DNA of 64,000 nucleotides from Pelomonas baiyunensis (GTDB lineage Bacteria > Pseudomonadota > Gammaproteobacteria > Burkholderiales > Burkholderiaceae_C). The stretch's first letter is position 1. Every line of letters starts with the position of its first letter. The notes under the pieces were generated by a model, which had not been told where the DNA came from, did no database searches, and saw only the letters and a program-made list of their open reading frames with translations. Positions 8,106-16,270 of the stretch are shown here, piece after piece. A program made the position numbers and the translations under genes. The stretch spans positions 682,001-746,000 of the forward strand of contig NZ_JBIGIB010000003.1 in the NCBI RefSeq assembly GCF_043555935.1. The letters are read 5' to 3'.

Positions 8106-9196
8106 TCGAGCTCGATGCTCTCGAACAGCGCCTTGAAGTTGCCCTCGCCGAAGCCCTCGTTGCCCTTGCGCTGAATCAGCTCGAAGAAGATCGGGCCGAT
8201 CACTTCCTTCGTGAAGATCTGCAGCAGCAGCTCGTTGTCGGCGCCCAGGTGCGTGGCGCCGTCGATCAGGATGCGCAGGCGGCGCAACTCGGCCACGTTC
8301 TCGCCGTGCTGGGGCAGGCGCTTGTCGATGAGGTCGAAGTAGGTGTCGATGGTGTCCTGGAACACCACGCCCGTGTCCTTCATGCCCTGCACCGACTGGT
8401 AGATGTTGGTGGTGCCCAGCGCGACGTGCTGGATGCCTTCGCCGTGGTACAGGTCCAGGTACTCGGCGATCTGGCTCTTGTCGTCGCTGCTCTCGTTGAT
8501 CGGGATGCGGATCTTTCCGCAGGGGCTGGTCATGGCCTTGCTCTTCAGGCCGGTCAGCTTGCCCTCGATGTCGAAGTAGCGCACCTCGCGGAAATTAAAG
8601 AAGCGCTCGTAGAACTCCGACCACTCCTTCATGCGGCCACGGAAGACGTTGTGCGTCAGGTGGTCGATCTCGGTCAGACCGTGGCCCACCGGGTTCGGGT
8701 CCACCGGCTGGCCGGCAGCGTCCAGCAGGGGCACGAAGTCCACGTCGTAGATGCTGATGTTGCCGATGGCGCCCGGCTTGGCGCCGCCCTTGCCCTGCCA
8801 GCGGTCCACAAAGTAGATCAGCGAGTCGCCGATGCCCTTGATGGCCGGGATGTTCAGCTCCATCGGGCCGGCCTTGTTGTCAAAGCCCCAGGCGCCCAGT
8901 TCCAGCGCGCGTTGGTAGGCGTGGGCCGCGTTGTCCACGCGGAAGGCGATGGCGCAGATGGACGGGCCGTGCAGGCGCGCAAAGCGCTGCGCGAATGAGT
9001 CGGTCTCGGCGTTGATGATGAAGTTCACGCCGCCCTGGCGGTACAGCGTCACGTTCTTGTGGCGGTGGCGGGCCACGGCGGTGAAGCCCATCGTGCGGAA
9101 CAGCTCGCCCAGCGCGGCGGGGTCGGGAGCGGCGAACTCGATGAACTCGAAACCGTCGGTGCCCATGGGGTTGTCCCAGGGAGTGAACTTGGCCAT
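8057..9196 (-). CDS. hpd: 4-hydroxyphenylpyruvate dioxygenase
   Basis: It converts 4-hydroxyphenylpyruvate to homogentisate, the committing step of tyrosine and phenylalanine breakdown. It is a two-domain vicinal-oxygen-chelate enzyme of 379 aa. Iron ligands are visible as His in DHLTHNVFRGRM, His in GIQHVALGTTNI and Glu in IGPIFFELIQRKGNEGFG. The conserved C-terminus GEGNFKALFESIELDQIRRG is present. The start at ATG 9196 follows GGAGA at six bases. It is divergent from an Lrp-family regulator across 119 bp, a common arrangement that suggests local control by tyrosine or phenylalanine. Confidence 0.97.
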   Translation of the reverse strand: MAKFTPWDNPMGTDGFEFIEFAAPDPAALGELFRTMGFTAVARHRHKNVTLYRQGGVNFIINAETDSFAQRFARLHGPSICAIAFRVDNAAHAYQRALELGAWGFDNKAGPMELNIPAIKGIGDSLIYFVDRWQGKGGAKPGAIGNISIYDVDFVPLLDAAGQPVDPNPVGHGLTEIDHLTHNVFRGRMKEWSEFYERFFNFREVRYFDIEGKLTGLKSKAMTSPCGKIRIPINESSDDKSQIAEYLDLYHGEGIQHVALGTTNIYQSVQGMKDTGVVFQDTIDTYFDLIDKRLPQHGENVAELRRLRILIDGATHLGADNELLLQIFTKEVIGPIFFELIQRKGNEGFGEGNFKALFESIELDQIRRGVLKDEPAKAV

Positions 9197-9315
9197 GGAT
9201 GTCTCCGGCGTGTGATGCGTGAAACCCAAAATTCTGCGGCGCACGGTGCGCAGCTTTCATGCAATTCACGGCGCCAGGGAAGCCTTCAACGCAGGAAAAC
9301 TGCAAAATTCCGGGC

Positions 9316-9798
9316 ATGGACGCTGTCATCGAGCTCGACGCCATCGACCGCCGCATCCTGCGCGCTTTGCAGCAGGACGGCCGTGTCACCTACGACGCCC
9401 TCGCCAGCGAGGCCGGCCTGTCGTCCTCCGCCGTGCTGCGCCGCGTGCGCCGGCTGGAGGAGGCGGGGGTGATTGCGTCTTACGTCGCCCTGGTGCCGCC
9501 CGAGCGCGTGGGCCTGGGCCTCACGGCCTACCTGAACGTGCGCCTGGAAAAGCAGACCGACAACCCGCTGCGCAACCCGCGCGACCTCTTCCGCGCCGCG
9601 GTGCAAACCTGGCCCGAGGTCGTGGAGTGCGCCGCCATGACCGGCGAGATGGACTACCTGCTGCGCGTGCTGGTGCAAGACATGCAGCACTACGCCCGCT
9701 TCATCAGTGACACCCTGCTCAAACACCCCAGCGTGCAAGACTGCAAGACCAGCTTCGTGCTGGAGCGGCTGAAGAACACGACGGCGGTGCCGGTGTGA
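9316..9798 (+). CDS. Lrp/AsnC-family transcriptional regulator, likely regulator of hpd
   Basis: 160 aa. The N-terminal winged helix-turn-helix reads LDAIDRRILRALQQDGRVTYDALASEAGLSSSAVLRRVRRLEEAG, and a RAM ligand-binding domain follows (AAMTGEMDYLLRVLVQD). The family binds amino acids and forms octamers. It is transcribed away from hpd, so control of hpd is the natural inference; the ligand is not readable. ATG 9316 is the first start that begins at the family N-terminus. Confidence 0.9.
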   Translation: MDAVIELDAIDRRILRALQQDGRVTYDALASEAGLSSSAVLRRVRRLEEAGVIASYVALVPPERVGLGLTAYLNVRLEKQTDNPLRNPRDLFRAAVQTWPEVVECAAMTGEMDYLLRVLVQDMQHYARFISDTLLKHPSVQDCKTSFVLERLKNTTAVPV

Positions 9799-10134
9799 GG
9801 TGTGGGTGGCAGGTGGAAGGTGCCTGAGTTGTGGAGCCGTGACCAACGCCCGCGTTTTGCTCGTGCCAGCGGTGACAGGGCAGCGTGACCCTAAGGGGCT
9901 TCCGGTACGGAAGTTACCCTGTGTACGGGCTACCGCCGGCTGGCAGAGTCGTAGCGCAGAAGGCCGCCCTTCGTACTGCGTTCATGAGCGTGAAAGCCGG
10001 TAATAAGAGCCTATTGATTCGGCTGCGCGTGCTATTGCTGCGGATCGTGTGAGGTTGGTTTGACGGGTATCGCTGGAATTTTTCAGCATGATGTGCTGAA
10101 TTTGCGGGAAAATTACTCTCATAGAAGTTGCTCT
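9799..10134. other. Hairpin-rich non-coding stretch at the edge of the low-G+C patch
   Basis: No convincing gene is seen here. It holds three clear inverted repeats: CTTCCG-gta-CGGAAG (9899-9913); CGCAG with inner AAGG/CCTT (9955-9980); and TTCAGCA-tgatg-TGCTGAA (10082-10100). The last sits 34 bases before the next start codon and could be an operator or leader hairpin. Base composition shifts from G+C-rich to mixed at about 9985. The first two may belong to a structured RNA or be remains of a mobile element; neither is proven. Confidence 0.45.
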
Positions 10135-10632
10135 ATGGAAACCATTGCGAAACACCGAAAAAAGTTGTTGGAGCCGTATACGCAGAGCAGCGCAGCGGCG
10201 GACATCGTTGCCAGTGCGAAACATTTGGCACACCTAGTTCTTGCAAGCGATCGGCTGCTGCACAGGCACAAGAAGAAGATGTTGTCGGAAGTGTTGTGGC
10301 TAATTTCCGAGGCGGACGGGAAATACTCGACTCGTTATCGCAGTGTTGAGGTCGTTCGGTTGGCGCAATGTGAGCCGACATCAACGGCGCGAATACAGCA
10401 CGAACATGTCTTTCCGCGAAAACGAGTTACCGAGTCAATTTTGCGTGATCGCGAGCGCCTCCTTGCAGACCCCGCGTTGCTCGACACAATTCTGGAGCAG
10501 ACGGTTGGCTGTGTGGTCACGGTAGATGAACACAAGGCGCTGTGCGATCATGAAGATGGTTGGCGTCGTTATTCAAATGTTCCAGTCTTGGATATGGCTA
10601 CCAGCCCACCGTCCATCATCCATGTCAGCTAA
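10135..10632 (+). CDS. Small HNH-nuclease-like protein of unknown function
   Basis: 165 aa from ATG 10135. The C-terminal half has a pattern reminiscent of HNH-like proteins: IQHEHVFPRKRV, then VGCVVTVDEHKAL, then DGWRRYSNVPVLDM. The His-Glu-His followed by a later Glu-His pair could bind metal, but no classical HNH motif can be proven by eye. The N-terminal half is helical and Lys/His-rich (LLHRHKKKMLSEVLW). Base composition and codon use are much less G+C-rich than the flanks, indicating recent acquisition. It is followed 130 bp later by a DUF4238 gene on the same strand. Function unknown. Confidence 0.65.
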   Translation: METIAKHRKKLLEPYTQSSAAADIVASAKHLAHLVLASDRLLHRHKKKMLSEVLWLISEADGKYSTRYRSVEVVRLAQCEPTSTARIQHEHVFPRKRVTESILRDRERLLADPALLDTILEQTVGCVVTVDEHKALCDHEDGWRRYSNVPVLDMATSPPSIIHVS

Positions 10633-10762
10633 TCTGGCCTTCATTCACTCGGGTAGCCAAAATTTGGCCGCTGCGAGCGGAATATAGTCATTGGCGCTTT
10701 TGCTCGAACTATTTGTCGCCGCTGACCTGCATCCCGCTTCAAAGCCCTGTAAATCTAAGCTC

Positions 10763-11599
10763 ATGGGTCACCACTATCTACCGCAGAAGTACCTAAACGG
10801 TTTCGTGCGAGAGAAGAGGATTTGGGTCCACGACAGGCTGGATAGACGGTCGTTCCCTTCGCAGCCAAAGTCAGTGGCGAACGAAACTGACATGTACGGC
10901 AGCGAAGTAGAAGCATTCCTCGCTACTCAAGTCGAAGATCCAGCGTTAGAGGTTCTCGATGCTGTTCGAGCGAGAAAGCAGTTCGGTGCTGGCGAAAGGT
11001 CAGCCCTTGCACGGTATGTGGTTGCACTGTGGCGGCGTGTGCCCAGAGCGCGCGAGTTTGTCCGGCAGTTGATGCCAAGCCAAGCCGAAGCAACCCGAGC
11101 TGAGGTGCACGCAGCGCTCGATAATCTCCTGCAGACAAATCCAGCGCAGGCGGATCTGATTGCTCGTAAGCATCAGGAGGCCGATCAAATCGTGGATCGC
11201 ATGGGCTCCACGGGCGGCGTTGAAATCTGGCAGAAGATGTTGACCACGCACCAGAGTACGAACGTTGAGCGTGCTCTTCTGAATATGAGCTGGTCTTTCC
11301 TTATTAGCGAGGAAGTGCCATACATCACTGGGGACAATCCTGTCTTTTTCTTCGAGCGCGAGGGCATTGGTCGGCCGGACTCAGAACTTACTGTTCCGCT
11401 GTCCTCAAGTGTCGCCCTCTGGGCATTTAACGGTCGCAGCAAGTACCCTTTGTATGTGGCCGCGCGCCCATATGCTGCCAGAGAAGTCAATCGCCGAACT
11501 ATTGCCAAGGCAACGCGATACGTGTTTGACCGAGACAATGCGCCCTGGATACTTCCGGCTCTTATGAAACCGAGCCATCAGCATCACCGGTTGCGATGA
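10763..11599 (+). CDS. DUF4238-family protein
   Basis: 278 aa from ATG 10763, beginning MGHHYLPQKYLNGF, the hallmark HHYxPxxYLxxF opening of DUF4238. YITGDNPVFFFE near residue 195 is the second conserved block (usually (I/T)xDNPV). The middle is helical (SALARYVVALWRRVPRAREF). The family is widespread and scattered across bacteria, often in accessory regions, with no established activity. Codon use is lower in G+C than the neighbouring chromosome, matching the upstream HNH-like gene. The two probably arrived together. Confidence 0.8.
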   Translation: MGHHYLPQKYLNGFVREKRIWVHDRLDRRSFPSQPKSVANETDMYGSEVEAFLATQVEDPALEVLDAVRARKQFGAGERSALARYVVALWRRVPRAREFVRQLMPSQAEATRAEVHAALDNLLQTNPAQADLIARKHQEADQIVDRMGSTGGVEIWQKMLTTHQSTNVERALLNMSWSFLISEEVPYITGDNPVFFFEREGIGRPDSELTVPLSSSVALWAFNGRSKYPLYVAARPYAAREVNRRTIAKATRYVFDRDNAPWILPALMKPSHQHHRLR

Positions 11600-11776
11600 G
11601 GTGCTCTCAGGTGATCCGCTGCCTGACGGCTCTGATGCCTTTAGCCGACGCGGCGCTTAACTCCATGCATGCGCGAATGCCTTCCCACAAATGGTTCTCA
11701 GGCAGGAGGCGTTTCTCAGGGGGCGCTCCTGTTCGTCGCGAGCCAGGCGCAGTGTTTGCCGGCGCCACGCGCCCGA

Positions 11777-12619
11777 TCAGTCGAACTCGCGCAGCAGCTT
11801 GAGCGTGTGCTCGGGGCTGAGGTTCAGCAGCTGGGCAATTTCCAGCAGGTCGTCGGGCACGCCGGCGTCGTCCCAGCCGCGGGCGGTGTGGCGGGCCACG
11901 CGCACGGCCAGTTGCACGCAGCGCACTTGCGGGTCGCGGCCGTCTTCGTCGTTGGTGATGCGGGTCAGCAGCTCGGGCAGGCGCCAGCGCTTCATCAGCG
12001 CTTGCTCGATCTCGGCCAGCGTGATGCCCAGCACCTGCCGCTGCGCCACCACGCTGCGCAGGTGGCGGTCGGCCTCTTGCAGTTGGGCAATTTGCAGCGC
12101 CAAGGCGGGCGCGTGCAGCCACAGCAGCATTTCGGCGAAGTCGTGCAGCAGCGCGGCGCTGTGGATGACGGCGGCGTCGGGGTCGGCGCGGTGGGCGGCA
12201 AAGCCCAGGGCGTAGCGAGACGCGCGCTCGGCGCGTTGCATCACGCGCGACAGGCCCATCAAGGCGTCGTCGTTGTCGCCCAGCAGGGCTTCCATGGTGG
12301 GCTGCGGCCCGAACTCGCGGAAGAACGGCGAGATGCCGGTCATCACCAGGGCGGCGGTCACGGTTTCGGCGTCGGCCCGCATGCCGGTGTTGCGGCTGCG
12401 GCGCTGTTCGCTGGCGTGCACCAGCACCTTCAGCGTCATCAGCGGGTCGGTGGAGATCATGTCGCCCAGGCTGTGGGCGTCCACGTCGTCTTCGGTGGCC
12501 CGCATGTGCTCCAGCGCCTCGGCGGTCTCGGCCAGCACCGGAATCTCCGCACGCGCAAACGCTTCAACCCAGGCGTCAAGGCTGGGCAGTGGGGCGGTGA
12601 GGCGCAAACGGTGGGGCAT
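11777..12619 (-). CDS. HDOD domain protein
   Basis: 280 aa. The central region with LGDMISTDPLMTLKVLVHAS and HSAALLHDFAEMLLWLHAP matches HDOD domains, relatives of HD phosphohydrolases usually lacking catalytic function and acting in signalling or motility control. An HD pair is present in LLHDF but the full metal set is not apparent. No second output domain is visible. It may be co-transcribed with the small gene upstream on the same strand (67-bp gap). Confidence 0.82.
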   Translation of the reverse strand: MPHRLRLTAPLPSLDAWVEAFARAEIPVLAETAEALEHMRATEDDVDAHSLGDMISTDPLMTLKVLVHASEQRRSRNTGMRADAETVTAALVMTGISPFFREFGPQPTMEALLGDNDDALMGLSRVMQRAERASRYALGFAAHRADPDAAVIHSAALLHDFAEMLLWLHAPALALQIAQLQEADRHLRSVVAQRQVLGITLAEIEQALMKRWRLPELLTRITNDEDGRDPQVRCVQLAVRVARHTARGWDDAGVPDDLLEIAQLLNLSPEHTLKLLREFD

Positions 12620-12685
12620 GGGCCGGATGCTAGGCCTGAGTGGGGCCGCCTGCTTGCCAGAGGCGGCCCCGTTTTGCGGCTCAGT

Positions 12686-12922
12686 TCACAGCCTGGGCAC
12701 GCCGTCCAGCTGGGCGGTCAGCGTTCCGTCGGCATACAGCGCCCCTTCGGGCGCGCCGGCTTCGGCGTAGAACTCCAGCTGGCCGGCGGCCTTGCGGCGG
12801 CGCCGCGCGGGCGAAAACACCAGGCGCAGCGCGCGGGCGGCGCGCCGCAGGCGCTTCCAACGCCGGGCCCAGGCGTCGTGGGTTTCTGCGGCATCGGGGC
12901 CGCGCAATTCCATCCATCTCAT
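12686..12922 (-). CDS. Small basic hypothetical protein (78 aa)
   Basis: ATG 12922 follows AGGAGA at six-base spacing, which decides this start over the longer frame. The protein begins MRWMELRGPDAAETHDAW, has a strongly basic centre rich in Arg (KRLRRAARALRLV and PARRRRK), and ends with QLEFYAEAGAPEGALYADG. No family was recognised. It lies between the HDOD gene and a 63-aa gene, all on one strand, and may share their transcript. Confidence 0.55.
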   Translation of the reverse strand: MRWMELRGPDAAETHDAWARRWKRLRRAARALRLVFSPARRRRKAAGQLEFYAEAGAPEGALYADGTLTAQLDGVPRL

Positions 12923-13001
12923 GAGGGTCTCCTTGGGCGCGAGCCCGGCGGCCCTCATCACATGGATCGGTGGTGAGGAGGGGGCCGTTCGCGCGGTGGC
13001 T

Positions 13002-13193
13002 TCAGGGGCTGTCGTCGGGGAAGCGCTCGCGCAGCAGGCGTCGCAAGTCCAGGCGGGCTTGCTGGCGCTGGGCGCGGGCGTCGTGCGGGCTGGCGTGTCG
13101 GCCGGCGGTGCGTTTCAAGGCCGGCGCGACGAGCGGATTGCGCGGCTTGCGCAGGTTCAGCTGCATCGGGCGGGGAGAGGTGAACTGGGGCAT
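13002..13193 (-). CDS. Small basic hypothetical protein (63 aa)
   Basis: ATG 13193 follows GGAG at eight bases. The protein begins MPQFTSPRPMQLNLRKPRNP and ends RLDLRRLLRERFPDDSP. It is Arg-rich, without signal peptide or membrane segment. A likely promoter and operator pair lies about 190 bp upstream at 13379-13414. No family was recognised; the ribosome-binding site and promoter are the main support. Confidence 0.5.
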   Translation of the reverse strand: MPQFTSPRPMQLNLRKPRNPLVAPALKRTAGRHASPHDARAQRQQARLDLRRLLRERFPDDSP

Positions 13194-13496
13194 GGAGTGC
13201 TCCGGTGAAAGCCGCTCGCGGGCGGCGGGCCATGCAGCGGCTCGACCCGGGAGGGCCTGGCGTTTGCGCGAAAGGGGTCAGGGGGTGCCCGGGGCTTGCG
13301 CTCGAGACAAGCGGGCCGGGCGGGTCAGGGGTTGGTGTGCAACCTCGCTGCGACGTTTGGGGACTGCACCGTCACAACTTGCGCAAATGATAAACAAACG
13401 TTGATCTTGCGCAAGCAGTTTTTATCCAACAAGCGCAACGCAGCGCGGCGGCATCCCCCAGGTGAAGGAGATGCCGCCGCGTGGCGTTGGGCTGGG
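13194..13496. other. Intergenic leader region upstream of the 63-aa gene
   Basis: No convincing gene is present. The right part holds the promoter/operator listed at 13379-13414. The remaining roughly 185 bp would be a long 5' leader for the 63-aa gene. Nothing else was recognised in it. Confidence 0.5.
13379..13414 (-). promoter_or_regulatory. Promoter flanked by paired TTGCGCAA palindromes
   Basis: On the minus strand a -35-like TTGCGC (13414-13409) and a -10-like TATCAT (13392-13387) are 16 bp apart. Perfect 8-bp palindromes TTGCGCAA lie at 13407-13414, overlapping the -35, and at 13379-13386, directly after the -10. This is the layout of a repressor-controlled promoter, reading toward the 63-aa gene. 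The neighbouring helix-turn-helix protein (13497-14078) is a candidate binder. Confidence 0.5.
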
Positions 13497-14078
13497 TCAG
13501 CGCTTCTTGGGTTTGAGCGGGGCGATGCCCGACTGCAGCTTGCGCCACTCGTCCAACTCGGCCTGCGGGCTGGGGGCAGCTTTGGGGGCGGCGCGCGGTG
13601 GCGCCACGGGTTCGGGCGTCAGCACCTCGCCAAGCAGGTCCAGCAGCCGGGTGCGGGCGCGCTGGGGGTGGCGGCGGTAGTAGGTCAACACCAGGCCCAC
13701 GATGAAGCGCTCGTCATCGTCCTGCGGCAGGCTGGGCGAGGGCTCGGGGGGCGGCGGGGCCACGTGGCCCATGGCCGCGGCCATGGAGGTCAGCGGGGCG
13801 GGCGCGGGCGGTGCGCCGTGCTCCAGGTCCATCCAGCCCGGCGTCTTGTGGCACAGCTGCTCGAACTGCCGTGCCAGCCGTTCTCCGATCTGGCGCGAGC
13901 GGCCCTTGATCTGGCTCCAGTAGCTGGGCTGGATCTGCAGCTTCTCGGCAAAACGCCGCTCCAGCCCGCGCAGGGCGGCCGCATCGGGATTCTTCAGGGT
14001 GGCGTGGACGAACTCGTCGAACAGCCGCATGGCGTTGTCCAGACGGATCTGGGCCACGTCGCGGGGAGCGGGGGACAT
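13497..14078 (-). CDS. Helix-turn-helix protein of unknown role
   Basis: 193 aa. The segment LERRFAEKLQIQPSYWSQIKGRSRQIGERLARQFEQLC reads like a lambda-repressor/XRE-type helix-turn-helix, followed by TPGWMDLEH. The middle is Pro-rich (PPPPEPSPSLP), and a helical C-terminal piece follows (FIVGLVLTYYRRHPQRARTRLLDLL). It is likely a cytoplasmic DNA-binding regulator. A TTGCGCAA operator pair lies just downstream of its stop, next to the next gene's promoter. Regulation of the following small genes is inference. Confidence 0.65.
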   Translation of the reverse strand: MSPAPRDVAQIRLDNAMRLFDEFVHATLKNPDAAALRGLERRFAEKLQIQPSYWSQIKGRSRQIGERLARQFEQLCHKTPGWMDLEHGAPPAPAPLTSMAAAMGHVAPPPPEPSPSLPQDDDERFIVGLVLTYYRRHPQRARTRLLDLLGEVLTPEPVAPPRAAPKAAPSPQAELDEWRKLQSGIAPLKPKKR

Positions 14079-14144
14079 GGGGCCGGATGATAAATGGCCG
14101 TTAATCCCACTTGGAGAGGGCGGCCACTGCGGCTTGCGCGCCGG

Positions 14145-16202
14145 CTAGTCGTCCTCGTGCCCCCGGAAGGCGCTGACCAGCGCCGCCTGCGTGTTCGGCG
14201 GCACGGCTTCGTAGTGCGACAGCAGCAGCGTGTACCGGCCCTGGCCGGCGGTCATGGAGTTCAGCCGGGTCTGGTAGCTGGCCAACTCGGCCAGGGGCGC
14301 CAAGCCCTGCACCACCAGGCTGCCGGGCACGGCCGCGCGTGTGCCGTTGACCTGCCCGCGGTGGGAGGCCAGGTCGCCGGTGATGTCGCCAATGCTGTGC
14401 TCCGGCGCGGTCACCTCCACTTGCACGATGGGCTCCAGCACCATCGGTCGGGCGGCCTGCACGGCTTCCATCAGCGCGCGCCGGCCGGCGGTGACGAAGG
14501 CGATTTCCTTGCTGTCCACCGAGTGGTGCTTGCCGTCGTACACCGTCACGCGCAGGTCCACCAGCGGGTGGCCGGCGATCACGCCGCTGGCCAGCGCTGA
14601 GCGCACGCCCTTCTCCACAGCGGGCATGAAGGCGCCCGGAATGGTGCCGCCCTTCACCGCGTCCACGAACTCGAAGCCCGCGCCGCGTGCCAGCGGCTCA
14701 ACCCGCAGGTAGACCTCGCCGAACTGCCCCGCGCCGCCGCTTTGCTTCTTGTGGCGGTAGTGGCCTTCGGCCGGGGCCGAGATGGTTTCTCGGTAGGCAA
14801 TGCGCGGCGGCTCGGTCACGACCTCGCCCTTGTACAGCTCGCGCACGCGTTCCAGCAGCAGGCGCAGGTGCAACTCGCCCAGGCCGTAGACCAGGGTCTG
14901 GTGCGTTTCTCCGGCCTGCTCGATGCGCAGGCACGGGTCTTCGTCCACCAGCCGGGCCAGCACCTCCCAGAGCTTTTGCTCGTCGCCGCGCCGCGCGGGG
15001 CTGATGGCCAGGCCGTGCACGGGCGTGGGAAAGTCCAGGGCTTGCAGGAAGATGTGTTCGTCCTCCTGCGCGTCGTGCAGCACGGCGTCGAACGCCAGGT
15101 CGTCCACCTTGGCCACGGCGCACAGGTCGCCGGGCAGGGCTTCGTCCACGTCCACATGCTTGGCGCCTTGCAGCATGAACAAATGTCCCACGCGGATGGG
15201 CTTGCGCGCATGGCCCACGAACAGCAGGCCGCCCTTGGCCACCCGGCCCTGGTGCACGCGCATCACGCCCAGCTTGCCGAGGTAGGGGTCGGCCACGATC
15301 TTGAACACGTGGGCCAGCGCGTGGGCGGCGGGGTCCGGCCGGGCAGGGTAGGGCGTGGGCTCGGGGCCCTTGCCCTCCAGAAATGGCGGCGGGTTGCCCT
15401 CGGCCGGGTTGGGCATCAGCGCTTCAATCGCCGCCAGCAACTCGGCCATGCCGGCGCCGGTTTTGGCGGAGCAGAAGCACACCGGGATCAGGTGACCCTC
15501 GCGCAACGCCTGTTCCAGCGGGGCGTGCAGTTCGCGCGGGTCCACATCGCCGTCGGTCAGGTAGCGGTCCACGAACGCGGCGTCCACCTCCACCACCTGC
15601 TCCACCAGCGCGCGGTGCGCCTCGGCCACGCTGGAAAAGTCGCTGTCGCCGGAGGCCGCGAAGAAGCAGTCCGCCACGCGGCGGGCGCCGTCGGCCGGCA
15701 GGTTCAGCGGCAGGCATTCGCGGCCGAACACGGAGCGGATCTGGGCCAGCAGGCCGGGCAGGTCGGCGTCCGGCGCGTCGATCTTGTTGATGACGATCAG
15801 CCGCGCCAGCCCGCGCTCGCCGGCGGCGGTCAGCAGGCGCTGGGCCATCAGCTCGATGCCGTTTTGTGCGTTGATGACCACCAGCGCGGTGTCGGCCGCC
15901 TCCAGCGCCGGCAGGGCCTGGCCCACGAAGTCGGGCGCGCCGGGGGTGTCGATGGCGTGCACGCGAATGCCGCCGTGCGTGAAGTGCGCGAGGCTGGACT
16001 GCAGCGAGTGGCCCAGGCGCTTCTCCAGCGGGTCGTGGTCGCTCACCGTGTTGCCGCGCTCCAGGCTGCCAGCTTGCGGGATGGCGCCGGCATGGGCCAG
16101 CAGGGCCTCCAGCAGCAGCGTTTTGCCCGCCCCGGAGGGGCCCACCAGCGCCACCGTGCGGATGGCGCTCACGCGTGAATCCAGGCCGTGTTCAGCACTC
16201 AT
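14145..16202 (-). CDS. EF-G-like translational GTPase paralogue
   Basis: 685 aa with GTPase motifs G1 GPSGAGKT, G3 DTPGAPDF and G4 NKIDAPDADL, followed by EF-G domains II-V (for example GEVYLRVEPLARGAGFEFVD and GHPLVDLRVTVYDGKHHSVDSKEIAF). Switch I of true EF-G carries RGITI; here the equivalent is EKRLGHSLQSS. It is therefore the divergent EF-G-like family found beside canonical FusA, of uncertain function. ATG 16202 follows AGGAGG at good spacing. It is divergent from the M28 peptidase gene. Confidence 0.88.
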   Translation of the reverse strand: MSAEHGLDSRVSAIRTVALVGPSGAGKTLLLEALLAHAGAIPQAGSLERGNTVSDHDPLEKRLGHSLQSSLAHFTHGGIRVHAIDTPGAPDFVGQALPALEAADTALVVINAQNGIELMAQRLLTAAGERGLARLIVINKIDAPDADLPGLLAQIRSVFGRECLPLNLPADGARRVADCFFAASGDSDFSSVAEAHRALVEQVVEVDAAFVDRYLTDGDVDPRELHAPLEQALREGHLIPVCFCSAKTGAGMAELLAAIEALMPNPAEGNPPPFLEGKGPEPTPYPARPDPAAHALAHVFKIVADPYLGKLGVMRVHQGRVAKGGLLFVGHARKPIRVGHLFMLQGAKHVDVDEALPGDLCAVAKVDDLAFDAVLHDAQEDEHIFLQALDFPTPVHGLAISPARRGDEQKLWEVLARLVDEDPCLRIEQAGETHQTLVYGLGELHLRLLLERVRELYKGEVVTEPPRIAYRETISAPAEGHYRHKKQSGGAGQFGEVYLRVEPLARGAGFEFVDAVKGGTIPGAFMPAVEKGVRSALASGVIAGHPLVDLRVTVYDGKHHSVDSKEIAFVTAGRRALMEAVQAARPMVLEPIVQVEVTAPEHSIGDITGDLASHRGQVNGTRAAVPGSLVVQGLAPLAELASYQTRLNSMTAGQGRYTLLLSHYEAVPPNTQAALVSAFRGHEDD

Positions 16203-16270
16203 CGGACCTCCTCGGTGTGGCGCCCAGCGTAGAAGAACGCGGCCCGCGCGGCAAGGGCAGAATCTTTTGC

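Noticed and set aside
9840..10000. Remnant of a group II intron or retron RNA
   Set aside because: The hairpins recall such RNAs but no domain V hairpin or reverse transcriptase gene was found; kept only as an unexplained structured stretch.
9985..11620. Flanking direct repeats or tRNA marking an integrated element
   Set aside because: I compared both borders by eye and saw no convincing repeat or tRNA gene.
11655..11661. GCTTAAC as half of an integron attC site at the right edge of the low-G+C patch
   Set aside because: No matching GTTRRRY partner was found within the expected distance and no integrase is present.
12958..13233. Alternative 91-aa minus-strand frame overlapping the 63-aa gene
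   Set aside because: Very Arg/Pro-rich with no ribosome site; the 63-aa frame has a better start.
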